Shown here piece after piece: positions 1-8,781 of a stretch of DNA of 64,000 nucleotides. Below the pieces are notes generated by a model that was given only the letters and a program-made list of their open reading frames with translations, did no database searches and had not been told where the DNA came from. The translations under genes and the position numbers were made by a program. Source of the stretch: Methylotenera_A sp049687015 (GTDB taxonomy: Bacteria > Pseudomonadota > Gammaproteobacteria > Burkholderiales > Methylophilaceae); the NCBI GenBank assembly GCA_049687015.1, contig JBAVIP010000070.1, positions 1 to 64,000 on the forward strand, read 5' to 3'. How positions within the stretch are numbered: position 1 is the stretch's first letter; each line of letters begins with the position of its first letter.

Positions 1-119
1 TCACTACGCCTAGAAACCAATCCAATAATAGTTTTATTATTGGGGAAGCGTTTTGCATATTCGCGTGCCAGTGCATTGCCAATTCCGCTGGAGGCACCGG
101 TAATAAAGATTTTTTTCAT
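1..119 (-). CDS. SDR-family oxidoreductase, N-terminal fragment (cut by window edge)
   Basis: Read on the minus strand from the ATG at 117-119, about 39 codons are visible before the window ends. The protein opens MKKIFITGASSGIGNALA, the glycine-rich nucleotide-binding turn (TGxxxGIG) of short-chain dehydrogenases/reductases, which bind NAD(P)(H) in a Rossmann fold. Only the cofactor-binding start is visible; the catalytic Tyr-x3-Lys lies outside, so substrate and subfamily cannot be named. It sits downstream of dsbA on the same strand, separated from it by a terminator hairpin, so it is probably transcribed on its own. Confidence 0.8.
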   Translation of the reverse strand, partial: MKKIFITGASSGIGNALAREYAKRFPNNKTIIGLVSRRS

Positions 120-157
120 AGCTATTAGTGTAGCGCACTATGTTTTAGAAACAAGAA

Positions 158-181
158 ACCCGCTGATAATTTTCAGCGGGT
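158..181 (-). terminator. Rho-independent terminator after dsbA
   Basis: A 9-bp perfect stem (ACCCGCTGA against TCAGCGGGT) with a short AT loop, followed on the minus strand by a T-rich stretch. It lies just beyond the stop codon of the alternative dsbA reading frame (191-193), fitting the end of the dsbA transcript. Confidence 0.75.
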
Positions 182-190
182 GAATTAAGA

Positions 191-258
191 TTATTTAACT
201 TGTTTTGGTAGCGCTACTTTTTTAGGCAAAACTTTGTTTTTAGTTTTTGCCTGGGTTA
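191..258 (-). other. Possible -1 frame extension of dsbA
   Basis: The dsbA reading frame ends GCA AAA AAG TAA, which contains the heptamer A AAA AAG, the classic -1 slippery sequence of E. coli dnaX. In the -1 frame, reading continues through 22 Lys/Val-rich codons (VTQAKTKNKVLPKKVALPKQ and two more) to a TAA at 191-193, immediately before the terminator. The basic composition matches the annotated tail. It could be a real frameshift product, slippage in the six-A run, or an untranslated relic of a one-base indel. Confidence 0.4.
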
Positions 259-933
259 CTTTTTTGCGGCAGGTGCATTTTTTGCTGCTTGCGCAGCTTT
301 ATCCTTGCGAACATTGTCGATAATGTAATCAGCAACTTTTAACGCTTGCTCGTTGCCGCCACTCATGGTGCTGGAGGTAATGTATTTACCGTCAATCACC
401 AGGCTAGGCACGCCAGTTGCGCCAGAATTGCGGAATATCTGAGCGGCACGGTTTAAGTTGGTATTAATGGTGAACGATTTGAACGCCTGTTCAACTTTTA
501 ATTTATCCAGCCCGCTTTGCTGGGTAACCCAGTTAATCGCAGCTTTTTCATCAGTAGGGTTGAGTGTTTTTTGTTTGTGAACTGCCTCAAACAATGGTGT
601 ATGCAGTTTCTCTGCAATCCCTAAAGTTTCCATCGCGTAAAAGGCTTTAGCCATCGGCGCCCAGCTTGGGTTAGGTAGGCCAGGCATGCGTTTGAAATAA
701 ACATCACTCGGCAATTTCTTCACCCAGGCATTTAATGGAGTTTCCATTTGATAACAGTGAATGCAGCCATACCAAAAGATCTCCATGACTTCAATTTTGG
801 CCGGATTTTCTGTAGAAATAGGCTGTGCAACAGCATCAAACTGTTCCCCTTGTTTGGGAGCGTCGGCAAAAGCTAGAGTGCCCATGGCTAACGTATTGAG
901 TGCAAATATAAAAATCGCAAAAAACTTTTTCAT
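256..933 (-). CDS. dsbA: Periplasmic thiol:disulfide interchange protein DsbA
   Basis: 225 aa, typical for DsbA, the periplasmic oxidant that introduces disulfide bonds into secreted proteins and is re-oxidised by DsbB. Residues 1-23 form a signal peptide (hydrophobic stretch, then AFADA). The thioredoxin-fold active site is at 57-60 in FWYGCIHCYQME, and the conserved cis-Pro loop GATGVPSLVIDG is at 171-182. The redox motif reads CIHC, not the usual CPHC; the residue between the cysteines sets redox potential, so this enzyme may be less oxidising. The C-terminus is rich in Ala and Lys and ends at a slippery A AAA AAG run. It lies downstream of the SPOR protein on the same strand, across about 200 bp. 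Confidence 0.9.
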   Translation of the reverse strand: MKKFFAIFIFALNTLAMGTLAFADAPKQGEQFDAVAQPISTENPAKIEVMEIFWYGCIHCYQMETPLNAWVKKLPSDVYFKRMPGLPNPSWAPMAKAFYAMETLGIAEKLHTPLFEAVHKQKTLNPTDEKAAINWVTQQSGLDKLKVEQAFKSFTINTNLNRAAQIFRNSGATGVPSLVIDGKYITSSTMSGGNEQALKVADYIIDNVRKDKAAQAAKNAPAAKK

Positions 934-1132
934 TATTTATTCCTTAAAATTCCTTGTAAAAAACCTATAGATAAAACCACCACGCTTACTAACGTCAGTT
1001 GACACTTAAAGATGACAACAAATTCCTTCTTAATTTCATTTCTAAATCAATACTGACCTTGTCAACTTCGCCTTGTCGTTCTGCAGCACTGTTTGTGACC
1101 GTTTTCGTGTCATTATTAATTTATAAATGGAA

Positions 1133-1747
1133 TTACCGGGGCTTTGTTTCAGTATGCACTTTAATCAGGTCGGTATTAAAGCCATTGGTGGTGAGCTCGC
1201 CGCGGATTTTATTGATTTGTGCAATATCGCTTAACGGCCCTACACGCACACGATGCCAGACACCTTTTTCAGGAATGGTCGCGGTTTGCACGACGGCTTC
1301 AAAGCCTTGCAATGCTAGCTTGGCCTTCATGTTGTCCGCGTCGGCCTCGTTGGGAAACGCGCCTACTTGCAAAAAATAATTATCTTTTTTAACAGTTTGT
1401 GAATTGTTTTTTACTTCTTGCTCGGTTATGGTGCTTTCAGTCTCTGGCAAAATAGTATAAAAATCAAATTGATTATCTGGTTTGGCGGTAGTGCCATCCG
1501 GGTTTTCTTCTTGTGGCAAGGCACTTTCTGTCGCAATTTTCTCTTTGGCCAGTTTTTCGTTATAACTCTCTAAATTTGGCCGGCTGATTTTCTTGTCCGA
1601 AAACGGGTTGTCGGTACCTTTGATAAACAACGTCAATGCGACAGATAAGCCAACGCCTAGCAATAAACCTACCAGTAAGCCCGAGAAAAATGGACTGCCT
1701 TTACTACGGCTGGTTTTTTGTTGGCTAGGTTTGTAATCTCTGCTCAT
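1133..1747 (-). CDS. SPOR-domain membrane protein (FtsN-like)
   Basis: 204 aa. A short basic cytoplasmic tail (residues 1-17) precedes one transmembrane helix (about 19-42, GLLVGLLLGVGLSVALTLFI). A low-complexity periplasmic linker follows, then a C-terminal SPOR domain (about 122-200) starting NYFLQVGAFPNEADADNMKA. SPOR domains bind denuded septal peptidoglycan, so a role at the division site is likely. The architecture equals FtsN of betaproteobacteria. It starts 26 bp after argS ends, on the same strand, and this argS-SPOR order is common in the group, suggesting cotranscription. No clear terminator follows it in the roughly 200 bp before dsbA. Confidence 0.85.
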   Translation of the reverse strand: MSRDYKPSQQKTSRSKGSPFFSGLLVGLLLGVGLSVALTLFIKGTDNPFSDKKISRPNLESYNEKLAKEKIATESALPQEENPDGTTAKPDNQFDFYTILPETESTITEQEVKNNSQTVKKDNYFLQVGAFPNEADADNMKAKLALQGFEAVVQTATIPEKGVWHRVRVGPLSDIAQINKIRGELTTNGFNTDLIKVHTETKPR

Positions 1748-1773
1748 ATTTGATCCTTACTATACATTTTACT

Positions 1774-3432
1774 TTACATCTTTTGCGGCGCACTTACGCC
1801 CAACAAACTCAAGCCATTTTTTAGCACTTGCCGTGTTGCTGCGACTAACGCAAGACGCGCTAATTTGGTTGGCTCGTCATCCACTAAAAATTTTGTGTCA
1901 TTGTAGTAGCTATGCAAATCACTTGCACATTCTTTTAAATAATTAGCGATGGTGTGTGGCGCCAAGTCTGTGGCGGCGGTGCTTACAACTTCCGGGAATT
2001 CACTCAAACGCTGCATTAATTTTGCCTCGTTTGGCATGTTGAGCGGGCTTAAGTTCACCATTTTTAAGCTGTTAGCATCACCGCCCCACTGGCTTAACAC
2101 GCTGCAAATGCGCGCGTGGGCGTACTGAATGTAATACACCGGGTTGTCGTTCGTTTGCGCGCGCGCCAGGTCAATATCAAACACTAACTGCGAATCCGCA
2201 CGTCTGGCGGCGAGGAAATAACGCGTGGCATCGCAGCCAACCTCGTCAATTAAATCGCGCAAGGTCACATAACTGCCCGCGCGCTTGGAAAGCTTCACCT
2301 CTTCGCCGCTGCGCATGACCGTGACCATCTGATGCAGTACGTAATCTGGCCAGCCTTTTGGAATGCCCATATCAAGCGCCTGCAAGCCAGCACGGACGCG
2401 GGTAATCGTACTGTGATGATCCGCCCCCTGCTCGTTAATCACACGGACAAAGCCGCGCTCCCATTTCTCTGCGTGGTAAGCAACATCCGGCACAAAATAA
2501 GTGTAACCACCCTCACTTTTACGCATCACGCGATCTTTATCGTCACCAAAATCTGTAGTTTTAAGCCAAAGCGCATTATTCTGCTCGTAAGTGTGGCCGC
2601 TGTTAATTAACGCCTGCACGGTTTCCTCAACCTTGCCTTCCGCATAAAGCGCGCTTTCCAATGAAAACGCGTCAAATTTAATCTGAAATGCGCTTAAGTC
2701 TAAATCCTGCTCGTGGCGTAAATACGCAACTGCAAAGGCACGCATGGATTCCAGATCATTTATGTCGCCACTGGCAGTCACCTCAACGTTGTCTGCGACA
2801 ACTGTGTGTTTGGTTAAATAGGCTGCGGCAATGTCATTGATATACTCGCCGCGGTAACCATTTTCTGGAAAGCTCTTATGTTCAACCGAGATGCCCTTAC
2901 AACGTGCCAGTACAGAAATGGTGAGATTATCAATTTGCGCGCCGGCATCGTTGTAGTAAAACTCGCGCGTCACATCCCAGCCAGTGGCTTCCAGTAAGCG
3001 CGCCAGGCAATCGCCTACCGCCGCGCCGCGCCCATGGCCTACATGCAGCGGTCCGGTCGGGTTGGCAGATACAAACTCCACCTGAACTTTTTTGCCTTCA
3101 CCGGCATTGCTGCGCCCAAATTGCGCACCTTGCTGTAAGATTTCGCTTACAACATTTTGTTTGGATTGCGCGTTTAAAAAGAAATTGATAAAGCCAGCGC
3201 CCGCGATTTCCACTTTTGCGATATATTCGCTTTGTGGCAGCGCTTTGATTAAACTCTCGGCAATAGCGCGCGGGTTTTGGCGCAGGGGTTTGGCCAGCAT
3301 CATGGCAAAATTGGTGGCAAAATCGCCGTGTTCGGCAGATTTTGGGCGCTCAAGTACAATGTTAATTTGTGCAGCATCTGCGCCTATAGTGTTTGCGGCG
3401 CGGGTGAGTAAATCGGTAATGTGAGCTTTCAA
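1774..3432 (-). CDS. argS: Arginyl-tRNA synthetase
   Basis: 552 aa, normal for bacterial ArgS, a class I aminoacyl-tRNA synthetase that charges tRNA-Arg in the cytoplasm. Seen in order: the N-terminal additional domain (about 1-110), which contacts the tRNA; the HIGH signature as HVGHGRG at 130-136; the KMSKS-equivalent loop as VKLSKRAG; and the C-terminal anticodon-binding helical domain with a YAHARICSVL motif. Nothing essential is missing. It is divergent from priA, with 59 bp between the starts that must hold both promoters, and it leads the SPOR gene. Confidence 0.97.
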   Translation of the reverse strand: MKAHITDLLTRAANTIGADAAQINIVLERPKSAEHGDFATNFAMMLAKPLRQNPRAIAESLIKALPQSEYIAKVEIAGAGFINFFLNAQSKQNVVSEILQQGAQFGRSNAGEGKKVQVEFVSANPTGPLHVGHGRGAAVGDCLARLLEATGWDVTREFYYNDAGAQIDNLTISVLARCKGISVEHKSFPENGYRGEYINDIAAAYLTKHTVVADNVEVTASGDINDLESMRAFAVAYLRHEQDLDLSAFQIKFDAFSLESALYAEGKVEETVQALINSGHTYEQNNALWLKTTDFGDDKDRVMRKSEGGYTYFVPDVAYHAEKWERGFVRVINEQGADHHSTITRVRAGLQALDMGIPKGWPDYVLHQMVTVMRSGEEVKLSKRAGSYVTLRDLIDEVGCDATRYFLAARRADSQLVFDIDLARAQTNDNPVYYIQYAHARICSVLSQWGGDANSLKMVNLSPLNMPNEAKLMQRLSEFPEVVSTAATDLAPHTIANYLKECASDLHSYYNDTKFLVDDEPTKLARLALVAATRQVLKNGLSLLGVSAPQKM

Positions 3433-3491
3433 GAAACTTGAGCTTTCAAAATAATCATCAAAACTACAAAAGCAGTATTTTAACCTAATTT

Positions 3492-5705
3492 ATGTCACTG
3501 AATATGCCCCAGACCATTTTCAATATCGCGCTGGATGTGCCGCTCAATCGAACTTTCGATTATTTGAGCGGCGGCTTTACTGCACGCGTGGGGAATCGAG
3601 TCGTGGTGCCATTCGCCGGGCGCCACTTGGTGGGGGTGGTGGTAGGCTTATCGGAAACCTCGGAGTACCCGATTGAAAAGTTAAAGCACGTCAGCCAAGT
3701 GTTTGATGATGTGGTGTTTGATAGCCACATGTATAAATTGCTTAAATTTTGTGCAGATTATTACCACTATCCACTTGGCCAGGCGCTTATCTCTGCGTTG
3801 CCGTTGCGTCTGCGGCAAATCAAGCCCGCTGTTTCGCGTAAGCAGTTTTCTTATCAATTATTGGCAAATACAGATTTGACTCAAATACCTGCACGCAAAG
3901 CCTTGATGTGCCGCATCATTGCTACCCTGCAGGCTAAGTCCAGCTTGACTGAGGCCGAGCTCGCCTTAATTTCTTCAGGCTGGCGCAAAGCAATTGCCGA
4001 ACTCAAAAATCTGGGTTTGGTAAGTGCGCAAGAAGTGGTGGCAGTAAAGGCATCTTTGCCAACATCATCTGTCGAGCCGCAACTCAATGATGAGCAAAAT
4101 CATGCGATACAAGGCGTGTTAGCGCTCACTCACCAATTTAAACCGTGGTTATTACACGGCATTACCGGTAGCGGTAAAACAGAAGTCTATATTCAAATTT
4201 TACAAAAAATATTGGGTGAGAAGAATGCGCAAGTGCTTGTTTTGGTGCCGGAAATTAACTTAACGCCGCAGCTGGAAGCGCGCTTCAGAAGCCGCTTATC
4301 GCAATATCCTTTAGTCACGCTGCACAGCAATTTAAGCGAGAGTGAGCGCTTACAAAATTGGCTTGCAGCCAGCACTGGTGCGGCCAAAATTGTGATTGGC
4401 ACACGCTTGAGTGTGTTTACGCCGATGCCTCATCTGAAATTCATTGTAATGGATGAAGAGCATGATAGCTCTTACAAGCAGCAGGATGGCATGCGTTACC
4501 ACGCGCGTGATGTGACGATGGTGCGCGCCAAGCAACTGAATATTCCGATTGTGTTGGGCAGCGCGACGCCGTCACTGGAAACCTGGTTTAATGCAACAAG
4601 TGGCCATAATGCGCAAAAGCAGCAATACGGCTTGCTAAGCCTTAGCCAGCGTGCAGTTGAAAATGCGGCGCTACCTAATATTTTTTGTATTGATACCGCA
4701 AAGTCACCCACAGAAAACGGGCTATCCCCTTTGCTGGTGAACGCATTGCGTGAGCGTTTGTCACGTGGCGAGCAGAGCTTGCTGTTTATCAACCGGCGTG
4801 GTTATGCGCCTGTGCTGTATTGCAATGCGTGCCAGTGGGTGGCGCCGTGCAAGCGCTGTTCTGCGCGGTTAGTGGTGCATTTAAGCCAGAAACGGCTTAA
4901 ATGCCATCATTGCGGGCATGAGCAAAAAATTCCTTTGCAGTGCCCTAGCTGCGGTAATGCGGATTTGCATCCGGCCGGGCAAGCCACGCAACGTTTAGAG
5001 CAAACTTTGCAAACTTTGCTGCCGACAGCAAGAATTGCACGGGTAGACCGCGACAGCATGCGCAACAAGGATGCCCTGACCGATTTGTTAACCAAAGTGC
5101 ATCATCAAGAAATCGATATCTTGGTAGGTACGCAGATGCTTGCCAAAGGTCATGATTTTCCGCATTTGACTTTGGTTGGTGTGATTGATACCGATAGCGC
5201 GCTGTATAGCCCGGATTTTCGAGCCAGCGAACGCTTATTCGCACAATTGATGCAGGTGTCTGGCCGTGCGGGGCGCGCCGAGAAGGCGGGCGAAGTATTG
5301 ATACAAACCGCTTTTCCGCAGCATGCCTTGTTTCATGCGCTTCGCAGCCAGGATTATGTAAGTTTTGCCAACGAACTACTGCAAGAACGCTCGGTGATGC
5401 AGTTCCCGCCGACGAGTTATTTTGCATTGCTACGGGCCGAAGCGAATGATTTTAGCGCAGTTCAGCAATTTTTAAGCAAAGCTGGAAATCTGGCGCGAGC
5501 GATTAGGCATGATGTGATGATTTATGACCCGGTTCGCCCGCAAATGGAGCGCCTGAAAGGCATGGAGCGCGGGCAACTATTGCTTCAAGCTAACAGCCGC
5601 GCCGCTTTACAGCGGCTGTTAAAGGCTTGGATGCCGCAATTGCGTGAGCTGCTGTTGGCCGCAAAAATCCGCTGGAGTTTAGATATCGATCCTTTAGAAT
5701 TTTGA
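3492..5705 (+). CDS. priA: Primosomal protein N' (replication restart helicase PriA)
   Basis: 737 aa, the usual PriA length. PriA recognises stalled forks and D-loops, unwinds lagging-strand arms and reloads the replisome. The N-terminal 3'-DNA-binding domain (about 1-110) is followed by superfamily 2 helicase motifs: Walker A GITGSGKTEVY near residue 222 and DEEHD near 320. Paired CxxC zinc ligands (CNAC, CKRC, CHHC, CPSC) lie near 443-490, then GTQMLAKGHDFP and the QVSGRAGRAEK motif. A second ATG three codons in (MPQTIFNIALDVP) gives the more usual N-terminus; either start could be used. tRNA-Gly follows closely on the same strand. Confidence 0.96.
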   Translation: MSLNMPQTIFNIALDVPLNRTFDYLSGGFTARVGNRVVVPFAGRHLVGVVVGLSETSEYPIEKLKHVSQVFDDVVFDSHMYKLLKFCADYYHYPLGQALISALPLRLRQIKPAVSRKQFSYQLLANTDLTQIPARKALMCRIIATLQAKSSLTEAELALISSGWRKAIAELKNLGLVSAQEVVAVKASLPTSSVEPQLNDEQNHAIQGVLALTHQFKPWLLHGITGSGKTEVYIQILQKILGEKNAQVLVLVPEINLTPQLEARFRSRLSQYPLVTLHSNLSESERLQNWLAASTGAAKIVIGTRLSVFTPMPHLKFIVMDEEHDSSYKQQDGMRYHARDVTMVRAKQLNIPIVLGSATPSLETWFNATSGHNAQKQQYGLLSLSQRAVENAALPNIFCIDTAKSPTENGLSPLLVNALRERLSRGEQSLLFINRRGYAPVLYCNACQWVAPCKRCSARLVVHLSQKRLKCHHCGHEQKIPLQCPSCGNADLHPAGQATQRLEQTLQTLLPTARIARVDRDSMRNKDALTDLLTKVHHQEIDILVGTQMLAKGHDFPHLTLVGVIDTDSALYSPDFRASERLFAQLMQVSGRAGRAEKAGEVLIQTAFPQHALFHALRSQDYVSFANELLQERSVMQFPPTSYFALLRAEANDFSAVQQFLSKAGNLARAIRHDVMIYDPVRPQMERLKGMERGQLLLQANSRAALQRLLKAWMPQLRELLLAAKIRWSLDIDPLEF

Positions 5706-5758
5706 GATTGTTTTGCTATGCATGCCCTAGCCAAGCTAAAATATTACTTTAGCAAATT

Positions 5759-5832
5759 GCGGCTGTAGTTCAATGGTAGAACGCCAGCTTCCCAAGCTTG
5801 ATACGCGGGTTCGATTCCCGTCAGCCGCTCCA
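5759..5832 (+). tRNA. tRNA-Gly (anticodon CCC)
   Basis: Full cloverleaf with encoded CCA: acceptor GCGGCTG pairs with CAGCCGC, discriminator T, D-stem GTTC/GAAC, anticodon loop TTCCCAA (anticodon CCC, reads GGG) and T-arm around TTCGATT. The anticodon stem CCAGC/GCTTG has one C-T mismatch at its second pair, a slight oddity. Its last 22 nt recur, with one change, at 13469-13490, so this gene may have been an integration target. Confidence 0.93.
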
Positions 5833-5924
5833 GCCCAGTTAGCATTTCAGCCAAGTTGCTGGAAATAGTACTTGTATCATTCTGTGGTGCTTGAGTTGGT
5901 TAATTTAGATTAAATTTTCTGTAT

Positions 5925-8279
5925 TTAAATTACTTCTACAGCAATCTCATTTAGAGTTAAAGTTTTTTCAAACTCGGTGATGCAACAATGTTTTTGAAAT
6001 AAATAACCTTGAAAAACTTTACATCCATAGCTTTGTAAATATTCCAACTGATACTTGGTTTCAACACCTTCTGCAACAATGCGCAATTTAAGGTTTTTGC
6101 CCATTTGTAAAATGGTTTGTACGATAGCCCCTTCTACATTGCCTTTGGCGATACCCTGTAAAAAACTTTTATCAATTTTTAGTTCATTCAGCGGCAGACG
6201 CTTGAGAATGGAAAGCGACGAGTACCCAATGCCAAAATCATCGATCGCAAGTGAAATCCCCATCGAACTTAAGTAGTTCATTTTATAAACAATATCTTCA
6301 ATACTATTTATGACGGCACTTTCCGTAAGCTCAATACACAACAATGTTGCGTTGCAACCGCTGGATTGTATTGCTGATTCAACTTCACTAATAAAATTTT
6401 GATGATTAAACTGCACCGCGCTGACATTGACCGATAAAGTGAGCTTATTTGTTAAAGGCGAGGCTTCCCATTTTTTCAGTAGAGCACATGTTTGGTGAAT
6501 AATCCAATTGCCTATAGGTACTACCAGACCGGATTCTTCAATTAAAGGGATAAAATCAGTGGGTGACACCAGTCCGTGTTTTGGATGGTGCCAGCGCAGT
6601 AAAACTTCTGCGCCAAGTGGTCTATAGTCTTTGTTAAATTGCCCTTGTAAATGGAGTTGAAATTGATTTTCCACTAAAGCATTATTTAAATCATTTTTTA
6701 ACTCCAGCTGGTAATTGTATTTCGGCTGCATTGTTTCATCGTAGTACTGATAGCTGTTTCTGCCCTGTTTTTTTGCTAAATACATAGAGATATCTGCACG
6801 CCGTACCAACTCATCCGCGCTGATAGCGTCGCCCATAAACAAGCAAACGCCAGTGCTTGCTGAACATTGATGTCGATAGCCGGCATATTCCACTGGCAAT
6901 TTGATTGCTTGAATAATTTTCCCGATAATTTGCTGGCTAAATGCATGTGCTTCTTTACTGGTTTTGCCAATATCAGCAAGCACTAATACAAACTCATCAC
7001 CGCCCACTCTGGCTATAGTATCCTGCTTACGAACGACTTTTTGCAAGCGATTTGAAACAGTTATTAATAGATGATCACCCGCTGCGTGACCTTTTGCGTC
7101 ATTAATTGTTTTAAAGTGATCTAGATCTATATAAACCACCATGCCATAGGTTTGCGAGCGCTCACTATATGATGTGGCTTGGCTGAGCCTATCTAACAGC
7201 AGGCCTCGATTAGGTAAATTGGTTAGTGCATCATGGTAGGCAAGTTGGTGAATTTTATTTTGAGTTTTGATAAACGCGGTTTTATCTTGCACCAGAGAGG
7301 CCATGCCGACGATTTTTCCGTCATTATTTTTTAATACCGTATTGAGCCATTCAACAAAAACGGATTCTCCATTTTTATGATGTATTTTCTTTAAATTAAC
7401 TGGATTTTCTTCTTGGTTGAGCAATATCTGCACGATGGTGTGCGGGGATTTTTTTTTAAAATCCGGCAGTAAAAAACTGATATGCTTACCTACCGCCTCA
7501 ACACTGGTATAGCCAAATATATTGCTGCAGGCTTTGTTCCATGAGGTGATGATTAAATCAGAATCCCATTCAATAACCCCCATCGGCGTATGTTCTATAT
7601 GCAGATTTTGCTTTTGCGTTAAATCGATGATTTCCTGTTTTTGATTCTCAGCGTTGATACGAAGCGACATATTATCAAGCAAACCTTGTGCTAGCCGTTT
7701 ACTTGTAAATGCCACAAATATCACAAAAAAGCCTGCCTGAAACATAATATTTTCCGTGTAATGGCTATGCTGGCTTAAAAATGCAGGAACAGTCAATACG
7801 GCGATACTGCCAACGAAAGATATCGCGGTGCTGGATTTAATTGAATAGATAATAAGCCCCCCTGCGCTAATACCTGCCAAGGTGAGGCCTAAAAAGGCTT
7901 GCAGTTCAGTACTGTTAGCCGGAAATATGACAAAGCTGGCAGCGCCCCAGGCAAGGCCGCAGATGGCGGTTGATATATTGAAACGATTTAGCCAGGTTGG
8001 TGCTTTAATTGCCCGAGATGGATCCGCAAAAAATTTGGAGACCAAGATAATCCTTTGACCATAAGCTATCAGCATTATGATCATCCATAATGATGCGGCT
8101 TTAATCGAGAGGGTTTCACTTAGCGTGAATAGCAATATAACAGCCACCACAAAAGTGGATATGGCGGATTTGTTTGAATCTTGATAAAGCAGATCAACAA
8201 TTCCTGACGAGATTTCAGGAGCACTCGTGCTGGAATCAGTATTTATCTCATGGTCTTCATAAGCTAAACTTTTGTCCAT
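5925..8279 (-). CDS. Membrane PAS-GGDEF-EAL protein (cyclic-di-GMP metabolism)
   Basis: 784 aa. Residues 1-205 carry about six transmembrane helices. A PAS domain follows (about 230-345, starting EHTPMGVIEWDSDLI), then GGDEF (about 350-505) with intact signature ARVGGDEFVLV near 426, then EAL (about 520-775). GGDEF domains make c-di-GMP and EAL domains degrade it. The EAL signature reads EVLLR instead of EALLR, a substitution found in active enzymes, and the other catalytic-site motifs (NVSAVQF, ELTES, DDFGIGYSS, EGVET) are present. Both activities are therefore possible; the net direction cannot be read. The gene is monocistronic and divergent from the response regulator cluster, with a paired direct repeat in its upstream region. 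Confidence 0.92.
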   Translation of the reverse strand: MDKSLAYEDHEINTDSSTSAPEISSGIVDLLYQDSNKSAISTFVVAVILLFTLSETLSIKAASLWMIIMLIAYGQRIILVSKFFADPSRAIKAPTWLNRFNISTAICGLAWGAASFVIFPANSTELQAFLGLTLAGISAGGLIIYSIKSSTAISFVGSIAVLTVPAFLSQHSHYTENIMFQAGFFVIFVAFTSKRLAQGLLDNMSLRINAENQKQEIIDLTQKQNLHIEHTPMGVIEWDSDLIITSWNKACSNIFGYTSVEAVGKHISFLLPDFKKKSPHTIVQILLNQEENPVNLKKIHHKNGESVFVEWLNTVLKNNDGKIVGMASLVQDKTAFIKTQNKIHQLAYHDALTNLPNRGLLLDRLSQATSYSERSQTYGMVVYIDLDHFKTINDAKGHAAGDHLLITVSNRLQKVVRKQDTIARVGGDEFVLVLADIGKTSKEAHAFSQQIIGKIIQAIKLPVEYAGYRHQCSASTGVCLFMGDAISADELVRRADISMYLAKKQGRNSYQYYDETMQPKYNYQLELKNDLNNALVENQFQLHLQGQFNKDYRPLGAEVLLRWHHPKHGLVSPTDFIPLIEESGLVVPIGNWIIHQTCALLKKWEASPLTNKLTLSVNVSAVQFNHQNFISEVESAIQSSGCNATLLCIELTESAVINSIEDIVYKMNYLSSMGISLAIDDFGIGYSSLSILKRLPLNELKIDKSFLQGIAKGNVEGAIVQTILQMGKNLKLRIVAEGVETKYQLEYLQSYGCKVFQGYLFQKHCCITEFEKTLTLNEIAVEVI

Positions 8280-8781
8280 ATAGCCCTTAAAATTTAATCA
8301 GCTAAACTGTTTCATAGTATTGTCCCTATATTCGGAGTATTGTCACCATAGAATTACGATTGGTAAAGTAAAAATTTGTAAATTCCAAATCATACTTTTT
8401 CACTATGCTGTACACCAAACGGTTACTTGTACGTTGCTGCAAGTGGTACAGGCGGATAGTTGCTCCGCCAAATGTGGTTGTGTAGCGTTGTAATGGTTAT
8501 ATTGTGCGAAACATGAAGGGATGATTGCAAAATTGGTGCAAACCAAGATGGTAGCTCATGAAGCGGAATTTATAAAGTATATAATCTTAACAACGTTTAA
8601 AAGCTTTTATTAAAGTTTAATAGAGTGCTAAAAAACGTGGAATTAACCCCAGGCACCAGCGTAGATTTAACAATTGGACAGCGTTGGTTGTAAACATTGA
8701 GGTAAATAGAGTGTAATGATAATTACCACGCTTTTCCATTTTAGGTTCTGACGGCATGAGATCTGGGGAGTTATTAAAAAA
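8280..8781. other. Divergent intergenic region
   Basis: About 500 bp between the GGDEF/EAL gene and the response regulator, AT-rich and without a convincing ORF. It must hold both promoters. A TATAAT hexamer lies at 8580-8585 without a good -35 at the expected distance. The only clear structure is the 20-bp-spaced direct repeat at 8316-8350. Confidence 0.5.
8316..8350. promoter_or_regulatory. Tandem direct repeat, candidate regulator site
   Basis: AGTATTGTCCCTATA (8316-8330) and AGTATTGTCACCATA (8336-8350) match at 13 of 15 positions and start exactly 20 bp apart, two helical turns. Such phased repeats suit an OmpR-type dimer. The site is 37-71 bp upstream of the GGDEF/EAL start. The adjacent OmpR-family regulator is the obvious candidate; that link is inference. 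Confidence 0.4.

Noticed and set aside
999..1379. 126-aa plus-strand frame
   Set aside because: It mainly overlaps the SPOR gene antisense, and its translation has no coherent features.
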